Shown here in pieces: positions 11,558 through 22,065 of a stretch of 64,000 bases of DNA. The position numbers were made by a program, and so were the translations under genes. Position 1 is the first letter of the stretch; each line of letters starts with the position of its first letter. Origin of the DNA: Polytrichum commune (lineage: Eukaryota; Streptophyta; Polytrichopsida; Polytrichales; Polytrichaceae); NCBI GenBank assembly GCA_950295325.1, contig OX485807.1, positions 38,904,440-38,968,439 on the forward strand, read 5' to 3'. The notes under the pieces were generated by a model. The model was not told the origin of the DNA. It worked only from the letters and a program-made list of their open reading frames with translations, and did no database searches.

Positions 11558-12990
11558 TGTTGAAATGGACCAATCTAAAATACTTGAACACGTGTTGGGA
11601 TCCCTAAGGCTTCATTTGGCGTTCAAGAAATGGTGGCCAAATGGTAGAATATTTTGATTTTCAGGAGGGTCCGATGTCTAGGAAACAACGGATGCATCAT
11701 TTTTTATTTTTTATTTTCTCCATTCTTTGAAATATGTTGTAGGCCCCTTGACACCGGTGGCATGAATTCCGGCCAACGTTTACTTTGTTTGTGGTAATTA
11801 GTGTCACATGTGTAATAATGTCACTTACCCTATTTTGAGGCATACCCTAGATTACACTAATGATCAACAACTTCATCATTTAGTGTCACCCAAGGACACT
11901 TGGCGTTCACGTGGGCTTATTATTATCTTGGCATAAGTTTGTTCAATAATGTGATGATGTGTATGTGTATGTTATATTTAGTATACTTTGTTGTAAAATA
12001 TGCTTACTATAGTTTCAATCTCATAGACCATGTAGACTTTGACTTCAATACTTACTGAGGGCTTGTATAGAGTATTGCTTAGGCCATAGAACATATACAT
12101 GTGCATTGAAGGGTTAACTAGTAACAACAATTCCCGGTATGATCCAACGACCAAAATTTGTTTGTGTAATTAGGAGGTAAAACGTATCATATGTGAATGG
12201 TTGCAGTATATGATCGACCATACGGAAATAGGCTTAGGCAATAAAGGGTTCCGTGTTTGAAAAATTCTTCAAAGTTCCGACCAAGAGGTCCCATGAGAGC
12301 TCAAAACAAGGTCATGGATTTCATTGTTCATCATAGTAAACTATAATTGAGAGACTGGTCCTCTTCAGCCAACCTTCATACTACTCTATGCCATGCATGT
12401 CTTGTGAGCACCAAATCACTCAACCTTACCCTAACACTCTCATGCAATGATGTCAACGCTTCAACCCTTAAACATGTCAATCCCTCAATATACTCACACA
12501 TGTGTATGCGTATTGAAGGTTGGTTCAGTAGATTGACAAGTGATGAGCTCGCGGCTATGATGAAGGTGAAACCTCCCTCACTCACACCAACATGAATGCT
12601 TTTTTTCTCTCTCTACACATACATTGACCACCGTCATGAATAACTTGCTTGCAAACTTGATTGTTGGGTGGGCCAAAACATCTCCACCAATCTACTGCAA
12701 TTCCTCCCTATCAGAAGTACAATTGTTTTTGAATCACTTGTGATGCATGCTTCAAATGAATTTGACAGGAGTGCATTTGATGCCTACTTTTTGTGTTTGG
12801 ATTGGTAGAAAATGTCTACATTCTCCAACGTTGTTTTTAGAACTAGGTAATGAGAAGCTCCAGATTCTTTAAGCACATAAGTGTAACATTTCTGTGGGCA
12901 AGTTTTGTGGGGATTCTTGTCTCCAATTTTGGTGCGAATGTTGCGCCTGTGCACAAGGTAAATGTCAACAATCTACCACTAACCCCTAGC
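11558..12990. other. Intergenic, nothing recognised
   Basis: No exon, RNA gene or repeat boundary recognised. The ATG frame near 12376-12585 (-) and the overlapping plus frame carry no known motif. Confidence 0.45.
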
Positions 12991-13318
12991 TAGTAGAAAA
13001 CTATGTCCAAAAGAACCGCAGTCAAAATCGGCCGCAGTTTGTTTGACTAACCTGATCTGCAGTCACAAAACAACTACAAATGCTTCTTTTTAGTTTGGAG
13101 AATTCAGTTTTAACAATTTTGGGGCATATAGTATACCGTTGGGAAGGTATTTGGAAGACCTTTCCAACGGTATATTATACACCCCCATATTTCCAAAATG
13201 TCAGTCGCTAACCCACAAAAACAAATCTACAGTCTTTTAGTGACTGCAGATCAGGCTGGTCAAAAGAACCGCAGCCGATTTCGACTGCGACTCTTTTGGG
13301 CGTGGTTTTCTACGAGTG
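12991..13318. mobile_element. Fold-back element, ~325 bp, one long hairpin
   Basis: The left arm from 12991 reads GTAGAAAAC, then CCAAAAGAACCGCAGTC, AAATCGGC and CTGATCTGCAGTCAC. The right arm, inverted from 13316, reads GTAGAAAAC, CCCAAAAGAGTCGCAGTCG, AAATCGGC and CTGATCTGCAGTCAC. Near the centre, ATACCGTTGGGAAGGT (13131-13146) faces ACCTTTCCAACGGTAT across about 7 bases. Most of the element can fold into one imperfect stem. No coding capacity. It fits a fold-back MITE. A transcript through it would be a natural double-stranded RNA precursor, but that role is inferred. Confidence 0.85.
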
Positions 13319-13772
13319 CCTTTAGAATAGATGTTTATGAATCACTTCTACTTTTAGATGCTTCTACTGGATTTGTGATGATTTGGTATATGACCAAGGG
13401 GAGCAAGTTCCATGCTTGGAAAGAGCATGGGTGTTTAGATGAATCCATTGATCAATAACATTTATGTCTGATTTTTTTTTTTTTATTTAAAAAAAAAAGA
13501 AGTTTACACTTTAGACCATTTTTTATACAACAAATATGAAGAATTTTGCAAGAGCACGGGTTCCCATCTAAACCCCCCCAAATTAGATAGTGGGTTTCAC
13601 TTTGAAGGAAGTTTGTATGAGTACAATTTTTAAATTTTCAGTCCTGAGAATTCTTGTATTCCAAAAGCACTTCAAAATAGTGCTTCATAAGTTGTGTATT
13701 TGTCTCCCATGAAAGAAGATGAAATTGGTGTAGCCAGGAAACTGGAGCCTCACAATCTCTATGCACGTACAT

Positions 13773-14122
13773 TACACTAAATATGATATTTACTGTCAAA
13801 TGGCACTTTATGTCACTGTGGTAGCTTTTCAGATGACACTTCTTATGAATAAGTGAGCAAATATTTTCATGGATGATGGATGTGTTCATGCATTGGCCAA
13901 AATCTTACCTTCTCTTGTCAGCAACTTGTGATGAAATATTGGCATGGTTGACTGAAATTTGGATGAAAAATCACTTGGTAAGTGACAGTAATTGCAACAC
14001 TGTAAATCTATAACTCTCCCAAAAACTTTACAAGGAATGACAAATAATGTTGGGTTCACATTTAGTGTTGGTGACACTACACCACGGTTTACAAGTAGTA
14101 TTGAGCAATAGTATTGGTGATA
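13773..14122 (-). mobile_element. MITE family B copy
   Basis: The left edge carries the half-site ACACTAAATAT followed by its near inverse. The interior matches the other family B copies in reverse: TTCTTATGAATAAGTGAGCAA, CAGCAACTTGTGATGAAATA, TCACTTGGTAAGTGACAG and AGGAATGACAAATAATGTT. The right part reaches the ACCACGGTTTACAAGTAGTA segment and then appears truncated compared with the copy at 36.7 kb. Confidence 0.75.
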
Positions 14123-14138
14123 CTAACAATCATAGTTA

Positions 14139-14708
14139 GGGGCGCTTCACACTATGGACGAACGCCGAGAGGCCGTCGATTTCCACCAATCAAATTGCAA
14201 GAAATCAAGAGTTCGGCCTCTCGACCCTTCACACTATGGCCAAAGTCCAAAGGCTGTCGCAATTTAAAATGATTACTTTGTGAAGAAGGCGATGGACTCT
14301 CGAAGGAAGTTTGGGTCGGACGGGAATGGACACCCAAACTATTGTCGAGAGGCTGTTGGTTTTTGTTCAGTAAAAAATCAGTCATTGACAAAATCTTGAC
14401 CGTTAGATTGGAGGGGTTGTTTTGGGCAAAGAATAAAGTGGGATGCTCCTTTGGGTTTGGACTTTGGGCTTGGCCTTTGGAAGCTTCACACTATGGCTGT
14501 CCAAGTCGAGAGGCCGTGGGAGTTCATGGCCAAAAGTTTGGACTTTGGGCTTGGCCTTTAAAGGCTTCACACTATGCCCGGCCGAAGGCTCCACTTCCTA
14601 TATTTTATTGGCTATGTATTTTCAGCCCATTTCTTTGGACTCTCAACAAAGTTTGGCCACTCGATCCCACGGCCTCTCGACTTGGACGGTCATAGTGTGA
14701 AGCGGCCC
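14139..14708. mobile_element. Tourist-like (PIF/Harbinger) MITE
   Basis: About 570 bp flanked by TTA on both sides (14136-14138 and 14709-14711). The ends GGGGCGCTTCACACTATG and, inverted, GGGCCGCTTCACACTATG match. The combination of a 3-bp TTA duplication and G-rich ends is typical of PIF/Harbinger elements. Inside, a unit with TTTGGGCTTGGCCTTT and CTTCACACTATG is repeated near 14455 and 14538. There is no transposase frame. Confidence 0.8.
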
Positions 14709-14711
14709 TTA

Positions 14712-17173
14712 GTGTAGTTTGTTTGCATAGTGACCTTTAGAATCCTGTCTCTGTGCTCACAAACCTTTTTGCCTCTTATCTCGGCAAGCTTTGAGAATTC
14801 TGAGGCTGTGATCATATGCATTGATGACCCAAGATTGTAAGAAAACTGTTGAAGGCATCACTGGCAAAAAAATTCTGAGTTGGTTGAAAGTGTCGACATA
14901 TCGTGAAGGTCTCTACAATTTTGGCTCAGAAAGTTTCATCTTTTGGTATCTTCGAGTTTGCAGAGAGTGTCTCGCTTAAAAAGTTATAGAATGTAATTGA
15001 CCTGCACTAGGGCGATCGTTACTGCAAACCTATGAATATCACTTGGGGTTTTTTATGGATAATGAAAGCAAATGCCACATGCGTCGTTAGTTGCATATAC
15101 TTGAGTGGTAGTGGTTGTGGTTGTAGTTGAAGAGTGGATTTGACCTTAAGGATTGTCCTTGTTATTTGTGCAATTTGTGAAGTGGAGGCAAAAGAATAAC
15201 AGATTCTAATGGAAAGTTTGTCTCAAAATAATTGCCTCCTACAAATCCTCTCTCATGCTTTGGCTTTGAAGTTCTCTCTTGGTGCCACTCTCCCGGGTTT
15301 AGAATGGTTGTGATGGTTGTATGTTTACTTTCTTTGTTTCTTTGAAGTCTCTCGATATTCCAATTCACCTTGTGTTGTAGTTGGGCAAATGTCATCAAAT
15401 ACCTTATATATATACACTTTATACTCAACAAAAGAAAACTAGACAACCAACAAGCAACGGTTACCCTACCCGTGTAATACAAATACGAACATACCCCCTT
15501 ATCACCATGGAGCCCACCTTTTGAAAGAAAGGTAATACACTATGCATTGCATCATGGCTAGCTTTGATCAAAATAAGGAGAACGGGTTCATATTCACATT
15601 GATGCTAGAACACTGACATTCCCTTTTCCTTTTTTTGTAGTTGGGCAAAGTAGAGAAGTCATGGTCACCAATGCACCTCATCCCTCCTTATCCCTCAACA
15701 ATGGAACTCAAGAAAGTAAATTACAACCATCTAACACCGAAATGGTTGTTGTAGTGTAAATGCACTTTCAAGGATATCGCATTTATAAAATTACAAACTT
15801 CTCACCTCACCACCTCACTTTCATGAAGCACTTTGGGTTGAGTGTTTATTATTGTTCTCCCACTTCATGTACCACGATTTGCCGCGTTGAGTGCATGCAA
15901 GAGTGGTGAGAATTGAAGTGTTGAGGTTTGGGATGACAAACTTATGCTCAAAAAGTGTGTCCTAAAAGACAACCACAACCAATCATGCAAGTACTCGGAT
16001 GGCCAACCCATAATTGCAAAGAGAAGTGTCCTTGCACATTTAGTTTGGCTGTGTTTAAAAATTAAATCGATTTAATTTAATTTAATTTAAATTAAATTGA
16101 GTATTGCAACAAAAGGGGTGAATTACATGATTGTCTCATCAAGACTTACATAACTTCAACTGCTTGAATAAGAATGCATGTAGAAACAACTCACTTGAGT
16201 TCATGCACGTGTGGAAACATGCAATTGGGATAAATGATGCAATATTAACCCCTAAAAGCCTGGTGGTTTTAACTTAAATAAAAAATATATGAATTAGAAA
16301 CTTCAAAGAGTTAGTTTTTGAATCACATCCATGCGATTGGAATATAGATCTTTATCCTTGGTCTCCACCAAATCATTTTATAAGCGTTTTCCTTCATAAA
16401 TCAATAAGGATTTCAAGGTGTATCAAAAGCATTTGATCTTTAATATGATTAGCTAAAAATATTAGTTGCATACTTTGGCGAGAAAAACCAAGAATGTTCA
16501 TGCTGTTGACATTGTTACTTTTCAAAAAGAGATAATTTTGTAACCAAAAAATAAATAAAGAGTTCCAACCACTTCAAGGTCCATATTTTAGACCCATTGA
16601 TTTAAATTTAAAATTATATCCGGTTTGCTCTAGATGGTGCAAAAATTGATTATGTTAAGGTATTAAAAAAATATATACAAAAAGGAGAAAAGTTTGTGTT
16701 GAGAAGTATATCTTTGAAAAATGCTAGCAACCAATTTTTGGCTTCTTGGGCATTTAGGGGTTAAGGAAATAACCCTTTTATTGTTGGTATGGCTGTTGGT
16801 CTATGACCCTAATGCAAAACAATCTAGACTCACAAACCTGCAAAGGTAGATCTTTACTGGACTTGACGTTTGCGTATAGTGCACTGCACTGCAAAATCGG
16901 AATAAATTAAAAAAATTCTTACCGTACATGTATTGACCAAATATATTAAGCGCATATTTGCTTTTATCTGGCTTTGCGTGCCAGGTCTATCAAGACCTTT
17001 CTCAACATACCTGAATGAGTCTGCCACAAAAAGCCTCCTTGAACCACCTCAGTAGAAAAACCTACCCACACTCTTTCACAACCTTGTATATTCTATGCCT
17101 CTTCTGGTCACTGCATCTAAGTTCATATCTAATTGATCATGGTGCAAGGTCCAAAATTTTCATCATTGTCCAC
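14712..17173. other. Intergenic, no gene recognised
   Basis: AT-rich sequence without recognisable exons. A short AT palindromic run of ATTTA-type repeats lies at about 16068-16096. The minus frame at 15162-15482 has no motif. Confidence 0.45.
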
Positions 17174-20100
17174 TCAAATGGTGATGTACTTTACGACTGC
17201 ACCTCGTATCTTCTCCATAAACTTCACTGCTTGTTCCTGAATGCACATCAAAGTCTGTGAGGATTGTGTTTTTTGGTCATTTCAGTATGTCACAATAAAC
17301 ACATCCTACAAGAATTTGTTGTGATTATGGCACGAATAGGTTTGAGTGAAGATCTAGATTACCTGCAGTTTTCACATGCGACTACTTTGAGCTTTGGAAT
17401 TTAAGGTCTATAAGTATTTTATTTTCCTTTTCTTTCATCATCTGATTTATTTTATTTGTCTTCTATTTCTATCTTGATGACCCAGTTCTTTGCCTTGGAA
17501 AATTCAAAGCAAGAGCCTCCACATTGTTCCACAGACCTTGAACTTTCACCTGTTCACCTTTTAGACAAAATCTTGAGGACACGCTGTCCTTCTGATAGAC
17601 AGAGCTGACTCTTACTCAATACTTGCAATCAAGCAACATTCAGAATAGGAATTCAGATCCGGATGGGACTTCAATTCTTTGGTACCTCGTTAGCTTTTGA
17701 AGCTGCAGCAATGTTCTCATCCAGAAGCGCCAAAAGAGGCCGGTCCAGCTCCGACTCTCCTGCCATCTCTAGCAACTGCAAGCCACAAACTGCGCCTTAG
17801 ATGACAGGAAACAAAAAACCGCAGTGCCTCTTTCACATACGTTACGTAAAATGTAAGGTGAGAAAAATAAAATCGCTTCATACAAGGAACCCAAAACAAA
17901 GTCGTTTTTCTTATATTTGAGTTTAATTGGATTTCGTATCTTTAAGTTCATGAAATGATTCCAATGTTGCCACCAGTGTGAGATATGGTGTTGCCTCATC
18001 TTGAAGTTAGTCTAAATCTATATGTATTTCTCAGACAGACATCACAAGGATTAGCGGGCCCTCGAAGACTGTTGACTCCTTCAAAGGTGAACACCTTGAA
18101 CGAGCACAGACAAGCCAACCTGCACCTAATCTTCCCTAAGGGCAAGCCCCTATGTTCCCACATGATTAGATGAAAAAATCCACTTCACCCAGACACTCCC
18201 ATTATGATTGGGTGGATCACAAGTGATAGGGTGCACTGAAAATCAAGTGCTTGGAAGGTCACCCATCCAAGCACTACTCCGGCCTTAACACTGCATCTCT
18301 GTATCATTATCCCTGTAATCATGAACCTTCTCACAACTCTAGTGCTCTCTCGTTTATCAGCAAAACATGGATCCATCCACGTACAGGCTAAATTTTAAAC
18401 TCTACCACCCTTTTGTCAAAATTCATGCAGGCTGAGTTGTGAAAAACAAGCTGGAAAGCCATGCTACATGTCCTTACTGTGGCACGCTTGTCCTTTGAAG
18501 AGAGTATGCGAGCCAGACGTTCCTTTGCTCCGACAAGATCTACAGCCAGTTTATCGTATGCTTCTGCAAGTGCCACTCAAAATCCATCAAAAACAGTGTG
18601 TGGGTCACTTTCTTCCCTTCAACCACATTTGAGCACTGCAGGACCTTTGCAGACTTCAACAAAAAATCTCTTTTCCAGCCAAAGACTTTCATCATCCCAG
18701 GGGGAGGTCACTTTGCTGTAGGGATATGAACCATGTGAGAAATATTTCCGAGGGGAGTTATGAAGTAATACACATATTCATGTGATGTTCCGCACATTTG
18801 TTGGACATACTCAGAATGTACCTAGTATATTCTGAGAATGTAATTCCAATTCCCTAATTTTTTTAACTTATATAATTCTTACTTTGAGACATAAATAGGA
18901 CAACCTATCTTGTATCACACCTAAAATTCCAGTGAACGGAAGTGAACACCCCCCCCTCCCAGGCTCTTCACAAACATGTGCAACATTTCTAGAACCTCAA
19001 GGATATATGGCACCAGTATCTACCAATTCCTTCTCTCAAAACCTTTTGCAAGGCCTCGAGCTCGCCCACCCTGTCCTCAATAGCCTGAAATAACATCACA
19101 AAATCCGGAATCAACACAGACCTTTGCTGCATTGCAAACATGTCCAGGCAGTGCTGTAATGCTCTACTAAAAACAGGATGAAAATGCATAATATAAATGT
19201 GGCATGTAGAAGGAGCTTACCGGTGTCTGGTTTGCACCAAACCGGAGAGAGCCAATCTCAGACTTCAAATATGCAAAGAAATCCTCTGTGAGTCTGTGTA
19301 CAACATCCACACCCCGTTAACACTCAACAAATTTTGAACTTTCTCAAATGAGAGGGTAAAGTGTGTATGGCAATGTGCATGGACTTTACCCTTAAAAACC
19401 TGAGTATAGCATTTTCTAAGATGTGTCATACAATAACATCTCCAAAGGTATCTTAAGAATTAGCACAAGAGAGAGGTTGTGAGGCATCATTGAAGGATCC
19501 CGTGATGAATTTAGAATTTGAAATATTGAATTTCATCAGAATCAGATTTTGAAATTATAATCTACAGTATCCATAGCTTTGACATAATTGGCTGAAATTA
19601 CATTACAGACACTATAAATTGGTGGAAGGTTGCAAGCATGATATGATCTTGGAGTACTGAAACTGTCAGAATCTCACTTGAGATTTAAGCCTCTTTGTGG
19701 TATAGAGGAGAACCAGTCATAAAATTTTATGATTGAGCTTTTGGAGGTCATAGACAATATTAATACCTTTGTCTAGGAAAGAAGTTTATTGAAACAATAA
19801 TTATTTTGAAGCAAGATCCCATCATTTGGAATTGAAAGTCTTCTTGTTTAAGCATTAAAATTATGGGTTGAGTGTTGGGCAAAGCAGTTGAGAGGCACTC
19901 CTGTGGCCTCAGTGGAGTCACCCAGTTACTCATGTCATCCAATTTCCAAACAGAAATTACACCAGATAACTAAGTCTCTTTTGAAAAAAACCTATGGGTC
20001 TGATTATCCACAAGGTGATGAAAGGATACCATTCAGATGGTTGAAGTCAAAGATTGAAATACCTTGGTCGGCAGCGCGCAATCTCAAAATCCATCTCTTG

Positions 20101-22065
20101 GCCTTCGGTAGTCAAGAAAAACTCTGCCAGACCGGCATGGGTGTCTGGGACAATCCTTGCCTGCTCACAAGTTCATCCTCACAAACCACCTCTTAGAAAT
20201 TGCAGATGACGCAATTCCAGATTCTTGTGTTGTGGGCTCACACAGATTGAACAAACTTTCAGACTTCCTATTGCGCAATTAGAGTTGTCCTTTATGTCAA
20301 TGGAACTTTTTTGTGGGAGTGGGTCCCCTATGAGTTTCCACTGGTTGTTTTGCAAACAATGCAACTAATTTCTTCCACTTGTGATCGTGCATACTCGGAG
20401 GCAGTGCTTGAATTTGAATAAAGAGCAACCTATTTCAGTTCATTGAGGGCAAAACTAATTCTTAGCATGTCTTGGCATGCCCAAAATGATGAGTTTGACC
20501 CTTAATGAACCGATATAGAATGTTCTTTATTCAAACCTCCACACTAAGTACTACCCTCAACATGTACCAAAAACTTACCGAACATGGAAAGTCTTATATG
20601 CAAAAGAACCCACTCCGAGCCCAAAGTCATGTTGCGTTAAAGGATAAATCTTTTGCGTCCAAATTTTCAATTTTGTGAGTGTGTTGAGAATGGTGGTGGC
20701 CATCAAGTGAGTGAGATCCAAAATTTTAGGTTAAGAGTAAAACATACCTCACGAGCCTCCCTGCGCCTCTCCTTTTCCAGCTGCAGCTGTCTTTCGAGCT
20801 TCTCTCTTTCCACATCATCTCCAGCAATTTTTTTTTGGTAGTTCCGTCGCGCAATGTGACCAGGGACAGGAGCCGCCAAAATTCCCTCGGGATCCTGCAC
20901 CCCCAAAACTATGAAGCCCTTGAAAAATTCCACACAAATGTTGATCTGAAACCACTCTGTTGGGTATGCCCGCTTTCAGAAAAGGAGCTATGCCATTCAC
21001 TGCCTTCCAATTATAAGAGGCCTCTCGTGGTGCAAAACTTTGCGAGTAGGATTCATCATGCTTTTACATAGCTTCAGCAATGATAGAAGGTAAGTGGACA
21101 CAATTGACTGTCCCTTAAAAAAAGGGTTACCAACACGTCCCTCTACTTTCTTACAGCACGATGTTGTTCCTGCAAATGAGGACCCAATTTTCCCAACAAA
21201 TTTCATACCACAGTAGGGAGAGTGATCATAGAAACATCCTGGAAAGATATGAACCACTGAAGGGTATCAACATTGACTCAACATCAAACTCTGGTCACGT
21301 GCATTTTGAGATGCACATAGCCCAAGCAACAACAGAGGTTATAAGAGTACAAAATTCGCCCTCTCTAAAGAAAGTGGCGACACATCCCTCTACCTACTCT
21401 ATTACAACACAACATTGTTCCTGCGAACGAGGACCCAATCCTCCCATCAAAATTCATAACACAAAAGGCAGAGTGCTCGTTAAAAGATTTTAACCCTGAA
21501 GGCTATGTATCAACATTGAATCAACATTAAACGCTGGTCACTTGCATTCTCACATGTAAATATGTTTAACCAACAAAAGGGAATAAGTGCACACAACTTC
21601 CTCCTCTCTCTGAAAAAAAGGGGTGGCGACACATCCCTCTACCTACTTTCCTACAGCATGACGTTTATTTGTCCCTGCAAAGGAGGAGCCAATTCTCCCA
21701 ACAAAATTCACAACACTACAGACAGAGTGCTCATAGAAACACCAAGTGGATAGGGTGAATCCAATCCGAAATCAAACAAGCGCAGGAGCTTAAAAGAACC
21801 TACAAACCTGTGACAGTAGTAGGGAATTACCCTTTGAGATGTGGTGGGAGGATGTTGTGGAGCTTACCCATCCCACATTGCGAATGTGGAGATGACCTCG
21901 TTGAGGCGCCTGCCGTAGAGGCAACCGCAGAGGCTGAGTCGTATGTGAAAACGGGAATTTGGGTTGCTGTGACAACTTTGTTGTTGAGGGAGACGAGCTT
22001 AAAGCGTAGGTGCTGCGACAAGACACCGAGCATCCACAGCTCACAAACTCCATTGCGGCACTCAT
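17174..22065 (-). CDS. Putative plastid-targeted coiled-coil protein, unknown function, eight exons
   Basis: Minus-strand exons are 22065-21808, 20894-20748, 20160-20063, 19293-19221, 19084-19024, 18563-18478, 17775-17686 and 17236-17174. All have GT-AG borders and together give 291 residues in one frame. Residues 1-86 (MSAAMEFVSCGCSVSCRS onward) are Ser/Thr-rich and poor in acidic residues, like a plastid transit peptide. DPEGILAAPVPGHIARRNYQ (87-106) leads into a charged helix, REKLERQLQLEKERRREARE. Then come HAGLAEFFLTTEGQEMDFEI, FFAYLKSEIGSLRFG, RVGELEALQKVLREG, GAKERLARILSSKDKRAT, LLALLDENIAAA and KFMEKIRGAVVKYITI. The helical, charged make-up and the last two motifs resemble an uncharacterised conserved plant chloroplast protein family; I cannot assign a locus or activity. 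Intron 1 holds a tandem repeat and intron 6 a 5S-rRNA-like element. An extra small exon between exons 1 and 2 cannot be excluded. Confidence 0.8.
18030..18330 (-). repeat. 5S-rRNA-derived element in intron 6 of the coiled-coil gene
   Basis: Read on the minus strand, 18296-18228 contains GCAGTGTTAAG, GGAGTAGTGCTTGG, GGATGGGTGACC and, further on, AGTGCACCCT. These match in order the middle and 3' half of plant 5S rRNA, including the intermediate element and C box of its internal promoter. About 190 bp further downstream (to about 18040) matches the copy at 25.7-26.0 kb outside the 5S part, including GATTAGGTGCAGG and GGCTTGTCTG. It lies in sense orientation in the intron. It fits a 5S-derived SINE or 5S mimic rather than a 5S gene, because the 5' third is missing. 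Confidence 0.75.
21113..21755. repeat. Tandem repeat, ~248-bp period, in intron 1 of the coiled-coil gene
   Basis: About two and a half diverged copies lie head to tail. Recognisable shared blocks are ACATCCCTCTAC (about 21134, 21381 and 21631), a CCTGCAAA/GAGGACCCAAT stretch, CAGAGTGCTC and TATCAACATTGA. Spacing between equivalent blocks is 247-250 bp. The array is wholly intronic and has no protein-like frame. Confidence 0.8.

Noticed and set aside
18228-18296. A functional 5S rRNA gene
   Set aside because: The 5' third of 5S rRNA is missing, helix-forming positions have diverged, and the same sequence with a common non-5S body recurs at 25.7 kb; it is a derived element.
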